Shown here piece by piece: positions 6,947 to 14,471 of a DNA stretch of 23,069 nt. Position 1 is the stretch's first letter, and the number at the start of each line of letters is the position of its first letter. The position numbers were made by a program, and so were the translations under genes. This stretch comes from Pseudodesulfovibrio sp. (lineage in GTDB: Bacteria > Desulfobacterota > Desulfovibrionia > Desulfovibrionales > Desulfovibrionaceae). The notes below the pieces were generated by a model, which made no database searches, was not told the DNA's origin, and saw only the letters and a list, made by a program, of their open reading frames with translations. The stretch lies in contig JAFLJW010000240.1 of NCBI GenBank assembly GCA_022712815.1, positions 1-23,069 on the forward strand, written 5' to 3'.

Positions 6947-6949
6947 AAA

Positions 6950-8209
6950 ATGGGTCAGACGTTAGCTGAGAAAATTCTGCAAAAGCATACGGATCAGGAA
7001 ATCACCGAGGCTGGGCAGATTGTCCAGTGCCGGGTTTCCATGGTCCTGGCAAACGATGTTACTGCTCCTTTGGCGATCAAATCATTCAAGGCCATGGGCG
7101 CGAAAAAGGTCTTTGATCAGAATAAAATTGCCTTGGTTTGCGATCATTTCACCCCGAATAAGGATATCGATTCTGCTGAGCAGGTGAAGGGTGTTCGTGA
7201 GTTTGCCGAAGAGATGGGCGTGACCCATTACTATGAATGTGGCGATGTCGGCGTTGAGCATGCTTTGCTGCCGGAAAAGGGCATTGTCGGTCCCGGCGAT
7301 GTCGTTATCGGCGCGGATTCCCACACCTGCACTTACGGAGGCCTGGGCGCATTCGCCACAGGCATGGGGTCCACCGACATCGGTGCGGCCATGGCTCTGG
7401 GCGAGACCTGGTTCAAGGTACCATCGACCATCAAGGTCAATATTACCGGTACGCCGAAAGAGCATGTCAGCGCAAAGGATTTTGTCCTTAATCAGATCGG
7501 GCAGCTCGGTGTTTCCGGTGCGCTTTACAAGGCTTTGGAATACTCAGGTGAGGTCGTGGACAACATGTCCATCGAAGGACGGATGACCATTGCCAACATG
7601 GCCATCGAAGCTGGCGGCAAGGTCGGTTTGTTCTCGGTTGATCAGAAAACATTGGATTACGCTGCCACGGCTGGTTTCTCAGGCGGCGAGGCAATGACTC
7701 CCGATGCAGACGCCGTGTATGAGCGCGTTCTCAATATCGACGTCACGGACATGGAGCCGCAGATTGCCTGCCCGCACCTGCCGGACAATGTCAAACCGGT
7801 TGACGAGACCGCTGGCGTGAGGATTCATCAGGCTGTCATCGGCTCCTGCACCAATGGTCGTATTGAAGACCTGCGCGTGGCCGCAGCAATACTTAAAGGG
7901 CGCAAGGTTGACCCCAAGGTACGTTGCATCATCCTGCCTGCGACTCCTGCCATCTGGAAGGCATGCATGAGGGAAGGGCTGATGGAAATATTCATGGATG
8001 CCGGGTGTATTGTCGGCCCTCCGACCTGCGGACCGTGTCTGGGCGGACACATGGGTATCCTGGCTGGCGGCGAGGTTTCCATCGCTACCACCAACCGCAA
8101 CTTCAGGGGCCGCATGGGTTCTCTTAAGAGCGAAGTCTATCTGTCCAATCCCGCTGTGGCCGCTGCCAGTGCCATTGCCGGTGAGATCATCAATCCAGCT
8201 AAATTGTAG
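6950..8209 (+). CDS. leuC: 3-isopropylmalate dehydratase large subunit
   Basis: LeuC with LeuD isomerises 2- to 3-isopropylmalate using a [4Fe-4S] cluster. At 419 residues it is the short LeuC type shared with archaea and many anaerobes, not the roughly 466-residue enterobacterial type. The cluster ligands are visible: Cys300 in GSCTNGR, and Cys360 and Cys363 in PPTCGPCLGGH. GADSHTCTYG at 121-130 is the aconitase-family substrate loop. AGAGGAGAG overlapping the leuA end gives the ribosome binding site, and only 3 bases separate the genes, so translation is probably coupled. leuD follows after 10 bases. Confidence 0.96.
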   Translation: MGQTLAEKILQKHTDQEITEAGQIVQCRVSMVLANDVTAPLAIKSFKAMGAKKVFDQNKIALVCDHFTPNKDIDSAEQVKGVREFAEEMGVTHYYECGDVGVEHALLPEKGIVGPGDVVIGADSHTCTYGGLGAFATGMGSTDIGAAMALGETWFKVPSTIKVNITGTPKEHVSAKDFVLNQIGQLGVSGALYKALEYSGEVVDNMSIEGRMTIANMAIEAGGKVGLFSVDQKTLDYAATAGFSGGEAMTPDADAVYERVLNIDVTDMEPQIACPHLPDNVKPVDETAGVRIHQAVIGSCTNGRIEDLRVAAAILKGRKVDPKVRCIILPATPAIWKACMREGLMEIFMDAGCIVGPPTCGPCLGGHMGILAGGEVSIATTNRNFRGRMGSLKSEVYLSNPAVAAASAIAGEIINPAKL

Positions 8210-8219
8210 GAGATATATA

Positions 8220-8711
8220 ATGAAAGTTACTGGAACCGCCCATAAGGTGGGCGACCACATAGATACTGATGCCATCATCCCGGCTCGTTTTCTTGTGACC
8301 ACTGATTCCAAGATTCTCGGCGATAACTGCATGGCAGGACTGGAAGCCGATTGGGTCAAGCGCGTCAAGAAGAACGATGTCCTTGTCGGTGGCGAAAACT
8401 TTGGCTGCGGCTCTTCCCGTGAGCATGCGCCCATCTCTATTCTCGGCGCAGGTATTCCAGTTGTCCTGGCAAAGAACTTTGCTCGTATTTTTTACCGCAA
8501 TGGTTTCAATATGGGGCTGGTGTTGCTCGAACTCGGCGACGACATCGACAAGATCAAGGACACCGACCAGATCGAAGTGGATACAGCAACTGGTGAGGTC
8601 AAAAATATCACCACCGGCACCACCATCAAGGCTGCTGCGGTTCCGCCTTTCATGCAGAAAATTCTGGATGTAGGCGGTCTGGTTGAATACGTCAGGGAAA
8701 AACTCGCTTAG
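8220..8711 (+). CDS. leuD: 3-isopropylmalate dehydratase small subunit
   Basis: The swivel-domain partner of LeuC. The 163-residue length fits the short LeuD form that pairs with short LeuC. GDHIDTDAIIPARF near residues 11-24 and NFGCGSSREHAP near 60-71 are the family signatures; the second shapes the substrate pocket. The frame is open further upstream inside leuC, but ATG 8220 is preceded by TAGGAG and begins at the conserved MKVTGTAHKVGDHIDTDA. The leuC stop lies 10 bases before. The LeuC/LeuD pair could in principle be a homoaconitase-type enzyme, but the leu context decides for isopropylmalate. Confidence 0.95.
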   Translation: MKVTGTAHKVGDHIDTDAIIPARFLVTTDSKILGDNCMAGLEADWVKRVKKNDVLVGGENFGCGSSREHAPISILGAGIPVVLAKNFARIFYRNGFNMGLVLLELGDDIDKIKDTDQIEVDTATGEVKNITTGTTIKAAAVPPFMQKILDVGGLVEYVREKLA

Positions 8712-8714
8712 TTG

Positions 8715-8742
8715 AATTCAGTCAGTTTCAATAGGCTGAATT
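8715..8742 (+). repeat. Inverted repeat in leuD-leuB gap
   Basis: AATTCAG and CTGAATT, 7 bases each, are separated by 14 bases between leuD and leuB. No U-tract follows. It could form a weak mRNA hairpin that separates the stability or translation of leuB from leuACD. No known element is recognised. Confidence 0.3.
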
Positions 8743-8777
8743 TGTAAAATATTGATTCAAATCGATTGGAGAGAGAG

Positions 8778-9845
8778 ATGAAAATTTGCGTATTGCCGGG
8801 TGACGGCATAGGTCGGGAGATCATTTCCCAGGGTCTCCGTGTTCTGGACAAGGTAGGCGACAAGTTTGGACAGAAGTTCGAGACCACCGAAGCCTTGATC
8901 GGCGGTTGCGCCATAGACGCCGAGGGCACACCGCTTCCGGCTGAGACCGTCGCCAAATGCAAGGATTCCGATGCTGTGCTGCTTGGTGCTGTCGGTGGTC
9001 CCAAGTGGGATACCATTGATCCGGCCATTCGCCCGGAGAAGGGGCTGCTTGGTATCCGCAAGGAGCTGAAGCTTTTCGCCAACCTGCGTCCAGCCAACCT
9101 GTTCAAGCAGTTGGCTGATGCCTGCTACCTGCGCCCTGACATTGTCGCCAAGGGGCTTGATATCATGGTCGTACGTGAGTTGACCGGTGGTATCTATTTT
9201 GGGGAACCTCGCTTTGACGGCGAGAAAGACGGCGAGCGTTTTGGTTTCAATACCATGACCTATTATGAGCATGAGATTCGTCGCATTGCCAAGGTTGCTT
9301 TCGAGGCTGCCCGCAAGCGTTCCAGTCGTGTCTGCTCCGTGGACAAGGCCAATGTTCTCGATGTTTCCCGCGTCTGGCGTGAGATCGTCATTGATGAGCA
9401 CAAGAATTATTCCGATATTGAATTGTCCCATATGTACGTGGACAACGCGGCCATGCAGCTTGTGCGTGACCCGTCCCAGTTCGACGTTTTGGTCACCGGC
9501 AATCTGTTCGGCGACATCCTGTCTGACGAAGCTGCGGCCATCACCGGTTCCATCGGCATGCTGCCGTCCGCGTCTCTGGGTGAGGATAATCCCGGCCTGT
9601 TTGAACCGATCCACGGTTCTGCACCGGACATTATGGGACAGGACAAGGCCAACCCGCTGGCAACTATCCTGTCCGTATCCATGATGCTCAGGCACGCTTT
9701 TAACATGACCGATGAGGCCGACTGCATCGAGCAGGCTGTGGAGAAAACTCTGGAGCAGGGCTACCGTACCGGCGATATCATGCAGGACGGCTGCAAGGCT
9801 GTCGGATGCATCGAGATGGCGGAGGCCGTTCTGGCGAATCTGTAG
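8778..9845 (+). CDS. leuB: 3-isopropylmalate dehydrogenase
   Basis: LeuB oxidises and decarboxylates 3-isopropylmalate with NAD+ to the keto acid precursor of leucine. The 355-residue protein has PGDGIG at 7-12, the substrate arginines in ELKLFANLRPANL near 96-109, and the catalytic Tyr in LTGGIYFGEPR near 135-145. GNLFGDILSDEAAAITGSIG at 241-260 gives the metal-binding Asp residues, and EPIHGSAPDI at 276-285 the NAD region. I choose ATG 8778 over the in-frame TTG at 8766 because GGAGAGAGAG lies just before it and the protein then starts at MKICVLPGDGIG. It ends the leu cluster and is followed by a strong terminator. Confidence 0.96.
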   Translation: MKICVLPGDGIGREIISQGLRVLDKVGDKFGQKFETTEALIGGCAIDAEGTPLPAETVAKCKDSDAVLLGAVGGPKWDTIDPAIRPEKGLLGIRKELKLFANLRPANLFKQLADACYLRPDIVAKGLDIMVVRELTGGIYFGEPRFDGEKDGERFGFNTMTYYEHEIRRIAKVAFEAARKRSSRVCSVDKANVLDVSRVWREIVIDEHKNYSDIELSHMYVDNAAMQLVRDPSQFDVLVTGNLFGDILSDEAAAITGSIGMLPSASLGEDNPGLFEPIHGSAPDIMGQDKANPLATILSVSMMLRHAFNMTDEADCIEQAVEKTLEQGYRTGDIMQDGCKAVGCIEMAEAVLANL

Positions 9846-9861
9846 AGAGAAATAAGAGTAT

Positions 9862-9900
9862 AAAAAAGGCCGTATCATTTTTCATGATGCGGCCTTTTTT
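9862..9900. terminator. Strong bidirectional terminator after leuB
   Basis: AAAAAAGGCCG pairs with CGGCCTTTTTT, extended inward by a T-G wobble and ATCAT/ATGAT around a TTTTC loop. The T-run serves the plus strand and the A-run serves the convergent minus-strand gene that ends at 9918. Confidence 0.92.
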
Positions 9901-9917
9901 ATTGATTTCTGTGTGGG

Positions 9918-10382
9918 TTAAAATGCAATCGTTCTGGAGATTATCTTATTTATTTTGATGGCTTTCTTGGCTGTATCGAGGTTGATGAAGCCAAGGGTCA
10001 TGCAGACACCGAGGTAATCCATCTGGAGGATGTTCATTTTCTGGAGCACTTTTTCATTTTGCTCCATGGTGATTTTTCCTTCCTGGATAAGATACCGGCT
10101 CACTTTTTCATTTTCGTCGATATCTTCAATATCAAGGTCTTCAAGGGAAATTGTTTTTATGCCTTCCTGATTGTTGCGCAGGGTGGTTAGTTGCCTTTCT
10201 TTTTCCTCGCATTCCTTTTTCAGCATTTTTGTCTGATCCATCATGAATTCATACTTACTTTTTGCTGTTTTCTTTTGAGATGCCAAGGCATTTAACTTGA
10301 AAATTTTGTTTTGGGAAATCATCTGATAGATAAACAGGAAGACTCCGACGATGACTATGAGAATTATAATTGGCAGGATCAT
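9918..10382 (-). CDS. Small membrane-anchored coiled-coil protein, possible MshEN-like C-terminus
   Basis: A 154-residue protein of unknown function. Residues 3-20 are a strongly hydrophobic membrane anchor without a cleavage site. Residues about 25-70 are charged and probably coiled-coil, facing the cytoplasm if the N-terminus is outside. Residues about 92-145 read YLIQEGKITMEQNEKVLQKM, then a second copy-like YLGVCMTLGFINLDTAKKAI. This resembles the paired helix pattern (LxxxGxIxxxQxxxAL) of MshEN/GspE N-terminal domains, which can bind c-di-GMP, but the match is weak and by eye. It starts 3 bases after the stop of the upstream gene at 10386 and is probably translationally coupled with it. 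Codon use is more AT-rich than in the neighbouring leu genes. Confidence 0.75.
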   Translation of the reverse strand: MILPIIILIVIVGVFLFIYQMISQNKIFKLNALASQKKTAKSKYEFMMDQTKMLKKECEEKERQLTTLRNNQEGIKTISLEDLDIEDIDENEKVSRYLIQEGKITMEQNEKVLQKMNILQMDYLGVCMTLGFINLDTAKKAIKINKIISRTIAF

Positions 10383-10385
10383 GGT

Positions 10386-10619
10386 TTATGCCTGGAAGGT
10401 GTCGAGTTTTTCATCGAGTTCTTCGATCTGGACTTTGAGGTCCACGATCCCCTGTTCCAACAGTTCGATTTTCTTGGCAAATTGCTGACAAGTATTTTCG
10501 ACCTCGTTGTGCTTTCTGTTAATGACTTCAGAACAATTGTATTGATGGATCATGACCACTGCCACAGAGACAAATCCGGTCATGGCCATGATGAGATAGA
10601 GAGTGCTGGAGTCGAGCAT
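10386..10619 (-). CDS. Small membrane protein with coiled coil, unknown function
   Basis: A 77-residue protein with one membrane segment at about residues 6-25 and a C-terminal heptad-rich helix at about 40-75 (VENTCQQFAKKIELLEQ then repeated Leu/Ile and Glu/Asp). I do not recognise a family. It has the same plan (N-terminal anchor plus coiled coil) as the protein encoded 3 bases downstream, so the two may form a complex. The ribosome binding site before ATG 10619 is weak (AAGAAAA). The coding call rests on the coherent protein plan and the tight pairing. Confidence 0.7.
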   Translation of the reverse strand: MLDSSTLYLIMAMTGFVSVAVVMIHQYNCSEVINRKHNEVENTCQQFAKKIELLEQGIVDLKVQIEELDEKLDTFQA

Positions 10620-10735
10620 AATGAAATGTTTTCTTGAGGTCTGGCAGACTATTGTTGAAACTGGTTATTGTTTATCGCGAAGATCATTTGTTGGCAAGGG
10701 GGTGCGGCTGTTAGGTCAGTTAAATTTTTGTTACA

Positions 10736-10990
10736 TTATTGTTTTAAAGACTTTAAATAGTTTATTTTTTTTGTTCGCGGCTTTTTTTTGACCTTGATCT
10801 CAAATTTTGATGCTTCGCTTCTGTTTTCGACTGAGATATGGGTTTCAAGGGAAACGGGAAGCCGGGAACGGGTATATTTCGAGGCTGTTCCGGCATTGTG
10901 CTCATTCAGGCGGCGGCTGACATCGGTGGTGATGCCGCAGTACAAGCTGCCATCAGCGCAGCGGAGCAGGTAAACGAACCATGATTGCAT
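10736..10990 (-). CDS. GIY-YIG nuclease superfamily protein (YhbQ/UPF0213-like)
   Basis: An 84-residue protein close to the usual 80-100 of the single-domain GIY-YIG group. VYLLRC at 6-11 and YCGIT at 17-21 are the two halves of the GIY-YIG motif. Arg26/Arg27 with HNAG at 31-34 and Glu64 in FEIK complete the catalytic set. Members are small putative endonucleases of unclear role. The frame can start at GTG 11047, but I prefer ATG 10990, because the domain begins at once and homologues such as E. coli YhbQ start there. Two runs of eight A encode the Lys-rich tail; the frame is still consistent with the family. It is divergent from the ABC-F gene. The 116 bases to the next gene downstream show nothing clear. 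Confidence 0.87.
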   Translation of the reverse strand: MQSWFVYLLRCADGSLYCGITTDVSRRLNEHNAGTASKYTRSRLPVSLETHISVENRSEASKFEIKVKKKPRTKKINYLKSLKQ

Positions 10991-11095
10991 GGTTTGTTGG
11001 TAACCCGGAAGCGAGGTTTGGTCAAAACGTCTCTTGCCAATCTTCACTGACCATTATATTCCCTTTTTTTCAGCAAAAAAGAGGTTTGATCATAT

Positions 11096-13072
11096 ATGTC
11101 ACGAATTACTGTCCAGAATCTTGGTAAATCATACGGCGGCGAAGCCGTGTTTTCCGACGTTGCCTTTGAGGTCTCGCCGGGCATGCGTCTTGCCCTGACC
11201 GGTCCCAACGGGTGCGGCAAGAGTACGCTGCTCAAGGTTCTGGCCGGGGAGATCGAACCGGACACCGGACAGACTGCCCTGAGCAGAGGTGCTCAGATCG
11301 GGTATGTGGCCCAGGAAATGACCGGCGAGGTGCTGACGCAGCAGCTTTTGCCTTGGGTGTTGTCAGCCCTGCCATCCTGGAATGATTTCTGGGAGCAGTG
11401 GGAAGTGGCCGTGAATGAAGGGGACGATGCTCGCATAGAAAAACTGTCCCACCGTCAGGCTGAATTCGAGGAATTGTATGGTTACAACCCGGACCACAAG
11501 GCCCGTGCCATTTTGACCGGACTTGGGTTCATGGACGAAGAACTCTTCAAGCAGATCGAGGAGCTGTCTGGTGGTTGGCGTGAACGGGCCAAGCTCGCCC
11601 GAGTGCTTTTGCAGGGCGCGGATATTTTGCTTCTGGATGAACCGACCAACCATCTTGATCTTGAAGCGGTCGAATGGCTTGAGGATTATCTTCTCAATTT
11701 TCGCGGCACGCTTGCCTTTGTTGTCCATGATCGGATTTTTCTCAATCGCGTTGCGACTCATGTGATTTTTCTCGGAAGCGGCAAGCCTGTTTTTCGGAAG
11801 GGAAATTTTGATGATTTTCTTGTCTGGGATGAGGAGAATGCGGAACAGAGACAAAAGGAAGCAGCCAAGCTTTCTGCCAGAATTGAGAATGAATACAAGT
11901 ACATCAACAAATTTCGCGTCAAGGCACGCAAGGCCGCTCAGGCTCAGAGCAAGCTGAAGAAAGTGGTGAAGCTTGAGGATGAGTTGAACCTCATCAAACA
12001 GGCCCAGGCCAATTCCCACCGGGGCAAGAGCCTGAATTTCAAGCTGCCCGAGCCCAAGCGGGGCGACAAGGTACCGTTTGCCGCCGTTGATCTGGAGTTT
12101 TGCTATGACGATGCCGAGCCAATCTGGCCCGCCCTGAATATCCAGCTTTTCAGGGGCAAGAAGGTGGCTCTGGTCGCCCCGAACGGAGCGGGTAAATCAA
12201 CGCTGCTCAAGCTCATTGTCGGTACTCTGCAACCGACTGGCGGGCATGTCACCATTGGCAGCGGAACTGATGTCGGTTATTTCAGCCAGCATCAGCATGA
12301 AATTTTGAATCTTGATAATTCTGCCATTGGCGAGATTCGGCGGTTGTCAGACCCCAAATTGACTGAAGAACAGGTGATGAGAGTGCTTGGCCTGTTTCTG
12401 CTTGGCGAGTCGTTTTTTCATCGCAAGGTCAAAGGATTGTCCGGTGGAGAAAAGAGCCGTCTGCTTCTGGCAAGTCTGTTTTTGGCCCGGGCCAATTTTC
12501 TCATTCTCGACGAACCGACCAACCATCTGGATATCGAAACTCGTGAAGGGTTGATCCGGGCGTTGAAAAAATATGAAGGGACTTTGTTTTTCGTTGCCCA
12601 TGACAGGTATCTGCTCAACGAGGTGGCAGAAGAAATCTGGGCGCTCGATTCCGATGGCATTACTCAATATCTGGGTGGCTTTGAGGCCTATCACGCAAAG
12701 AGCAGGGAAGAGGCGGCTTGCAAGGCCAGACCAGAAGCGTGCGTTACCCAGGCATCCAAGGAAAAACGGAAACTCACCAAGGAAGAAAAACGCCATGTGG
12801 CCGAGGAACGCAATCGGGTATACCGGCTGATCAAGCCGCTCAGAAAAGAGTATGACAAGCTTGAGAGGGATCTGGAGAAGGCCCTTGAAGAACAGGCTGA
12901 ATTGGAAGAGAAAATGAATGATCCCGCTACATATGAAAAGCCGGAGCAGGCGTTGAAACTAAATTCCGCCTACAAGGAAGTTTCAGAGTGGGCTGAAACC
13001 ATTATGGAACAGATGGCAGAACTCGAAGAGAAAATGGAAGTCATTTCCGGAGATTTGGAGAGCGAGGAATGA
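11096..13072 (+). CDS. ABC-F family ATPase (ribosome-associated, Uup/YheS-like)
   Basis: A 658-residue protein with two ATPase domains and no membrane segment, the ABC-F layout. Domain 1 has Walker A GPNGCGKST at 36-44, signature LSGGW at 157-161 and Walker B ILLLDEPTNHLD at 177-188. Domain 2 has APNGAGKST at 361-369, LSGGE at 448-452 and LDEPTNHLD at 471-479. The basic helical linker at about 244-325 corresponds to the P-site tRNA interaction motif. Residues about 555-650 form a long coiled coil like the Uup C-terminal domain. ABC-F proteins bind the ribosomal E site and help with stalled or structured translation, and some give antibiotic resistance. The subtype is not certain. The last bases overlap the Nudix gene (ATGA), indicating translational coupling. 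Confidence 0.93.
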   Translation: MSRITVQNLGKSYGGEAVFSDVAFEVSPGMRLALTGPNGCGKSTLLKVLAGEIEPDTGQTALSRGAQIGYVAQEMTGEVLTQQLLPWVLSALPSWNDFWEQWEVAVNEGDDARIEKLSHRQAEFEELYGYNPDHKARAILTGLGFMDEELFKQIEELSGGWRERAKLARVLLQGADILLLDEPTNHLDLEAVEWLEDYLLNFRGTLAFVVHDRIFLNRVATHVIFLGSGKPVFRKGNFDDFLVWDEENAEQRQKEAAKLSARIENEYKYINKFRVKARKAAQAQSKLKKVVKLEDELNLIKQAQANSHRGKSLNFKLPEPKRGDKVPFAAVDLEFCYDDAEPIWPALNIQLFRGKKVALVAPNGAGKSTLLKLIVGTLQPTGGHVTIGSGTDVGYFSQHQHEILNLDNSAIGEIRRLSDPKLTEEQVMRVLGLFLLGESFFHRKVKGLSGGEKSRLLLASLFLARANFLILDEPTNHLDIETREGLIRALKKYEGTLFFVAHDRYLLNEVAEEIWALDSDGITQYLGGFEAYHAKSREEAACKARPEACVTQASKEKRKLTKEEKRHVAEERNRVYRLIKPLRKEYDKLERDLEKALEEQAELEEKMNDPATYEKPEQALKLNSAYKEVSEWAETIMEQMAELEEKMEVISGDLESEE

Positions 13073-13455
13073 AGCCCATGCTAGATGTCGTTGCCGGAAT
13101 TATCTGGCATGACGGGCAATACCTTGCCGTTGAGCGGCCCGAAGGCGCAAAGATGGCCGGGTGGTGGGAATTTCCGGGCGGAAAGATTGAGGAAGGTGAG
13201 TCGCGGGACGATGCCCTTGTTCGTGAATTGCAGGAAGAGCTGGGTATCACACCGCTTGATTTCGAGTTTTGGCGGGAACTTGTGCATGAATATGACGAGT
13301 TTTCAGTCCGCTTGTACTTTTTTCATATTCACAAATATTCCGGCGAGTTGATGGCTCTTGAAAAGCAACGGATGTGCTGGGTTGATCCGTCAGGGCCGCC
13401 GATTTTCAAGTATTTGCCTGCCGATATCATGATTGTCGAAGAGCTTCATAAGTAA
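13069..13455 (+). CDS. Nudix hydrolase, MutT-like
   Basis: A 128-residue protein with a complete Nudix box at 38-60 (GKIEEGE, then RELQEELGI), which binds the metal and cleaves nucleoside diphosphate linkages. VVAGIIW near 7-13, WEFPGGKIEEGE near 33-44 and the WVDP block near the C-terminus fit MutT-type 8-oxo-dGTP pyrophosphatases that clean the nucleotide pool. The start ATG 13069 overlaps the ABC-F stop; ATG 13078 is an in-frame alternative with a slightly better-spaced GAGGAA. Substrate cannot be read from sequence. No terminator is visible before the metF promoter. Confidence 0.9.
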   Translation: MKPMLDVVAGIIWHDGQYLAVERPEGAKMAGWWEFPGGKIEEGESRDDALVRELQEELGITPLDFEFWRELVHEYDEFSVRLYFFHIHKYSGELMALEKQRMCWVDPSGPPIFKYLPADIMIVEELHK

Positions 13456-13495
13456 TTTTTTCTTACTCCTGCCGGGATTTACTGATATTTCTCCA

Positions 13496-13524
13496 TTGAA
13501 CGTTCCATAAAGAAAGAGTATGTA
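13496..13524 (+). promoter_or_regulatory. Candidate sigma-70 promoter of metF-asd cluster
   Basis: TTGAAC (13496-13501) and TATGTA (13519-13524) are 17 bases apart, about 55 bases before metF. A small CTGCT-GATA-AGCAG hairpin lies between promoter and gene. It does not match a SAM riboswitch, and I see no S-box or similar element. Confidence 0.5.
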
Positions 13525-13578
13525 TTTCCCCCTGTCTGCTGATAAGCAGGTGGATATTGTAAGTTTTCAAGGAGTAGT

Positions 13579-14454
13579 GTGTTGCGTATTTGTGATTTGA
13601 TTGAAGGAAAATCTCCGTTTATTTCCCTTGAGTTTTTTCCGCCCAAGGAAAAAGATGTATGGCCCAATTTTTTTGAAGAGGTCGACAAACTCAAGGAGTT
13701 GAATCCGCTGTTTGCTTCCGTCACTTACGGAGCTGGCGGCGGTACTCAGGATAATACTCTGGAAATCGTCACACGCATGAAGCGGGATCACGGCATAGAA
13801 CCGATTACCCATCTGACCAGTGTCGGGGCTTCTTCTGAAAAACTGGATGATTTTTTGCAAAGCCTGCGTGATGCGGATATCCAGAATATCCTGGCCTTGC
13901 GTGGCGATCCTCCTCGGGGGCAGGCTGATTTTGATTTCAATTCCCAGGAATTCAAGCATGCCACGGATGTCATCGAGTTCATCTGTGACCGATATCCTGA
14001 AATGTGTGTTGGTGGAGCGGCATATCCTGAGCCTCATCCTGAATCGCCTTCCATTCAGTCCGACCTCAATATGGTCAACATGAAGGTACAAAAAGGTGCG
14101 GAATTTCTGGTCACCCAGATGTTTTTTGATAACCGCCTCTACTTTGATTACGTGGAGCGGTTGAAGGCCATGGGGGCGAATGTTCCGGTTCTTCCCGGCG
14201 TGTTGCCGATCCTGAGTCTTCGGTCAGCCAAGTTCATTCTTGGCTTGTGCGGAGCGGCCATTCCCGGAAAATTCCTCAGTGCTTTGGAAAAAGCTCATGC
14301 GGACGGTGGAGACGATGCAGTCTATGAATTGGGCATCGCATATGCAATCAAACAGGCTCAGGAGCTTATCGACGGTGGAGCACCAGGTGTTCATCTGTAT
14401 ACGCTCAATCGTGCCAAGGCCTGTCTCGAAATCGTAAAAAGTTTAAAGATATAG
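13579..14454 (+). CDS. metF: 5,10-methylenetetrahydrofolate reductase
   Basis: MetF reduces methylene-THF to methyl-THF for methionine synthesis, with FAD. At 291 residues it has the normal bacterial length (catalytic barrel only). SLEFFPPK at 16-23 contains the catalytic Glu18 (E. coli Glu28), and ALRGDPP at 106-112 contains Asp110 (E. coli Asp120). VTYGAGG at 48-54 is another family block. AAGGAG lies 4 bases before GTG 13579 and 7 bases before an in-frame TTG at 13582, so the exact start is uncertain by one codon. asd follows after 17 bases. The pairing is sensible because aspartate semialdehyde feeds homoserine and methionine. Confidence 0.95.
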   Translation: MLRICDLIEGKSPFISLEFFPPKEKDVWPNFFEEVDKLKELNPLFASVTYGAGGGTQDNTLEIVTRMKRDHGIEPITHLTSVGASSEKLDDFLQSLRDADIQNILALRGDPPRGQADFDFNSQEFKHATDVIEFICDRYPEMCVGGAAYPEPHPESPSIQSDLNMVNMKVQKGAEFLVTQMFFDNRLYFDYVERLKAMGANVPVLPGVLPILSLRSAKFILGLCGAAIPGKFLSALEKAHADGGDDAVYELGIAYAIKQAQELIDGGAPGVHLYTLNRAKACLEIVKSLKI

Positions 14455-14471
14455 TGAGATTGGGAGAAGTT

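Noticed and set aside
8757..9878. 373-codon antisense ORF within leuB
   Set aside because: It is a shadow of leuB codon bias on the opposite strand and runs into the terminator; no domain is visible.
10736..10800. Two runs of eight A in the GIY-YIG gene as a programmed frameshift site
   Set aside because: The unshifted frame keeps the Glu64 and Lys-rich family ending, and no downstream frame continues with conserved sequence.
11096..13072. ABC-F gene as an antibiotic-resistance determinant
   Set aside because: Linker and coiled coil resemble housekeeping Uup/YheS types, and nothing mobile or resistance-related is nearby.
13456..13578. Possible SAM riboswitch before metF
   Set aside because: Only one small 5-bp hairpin is present. 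None of the conserved SAM-I, SAM-II or SAH core sequences are seen, and the leader is too short after the promoter.
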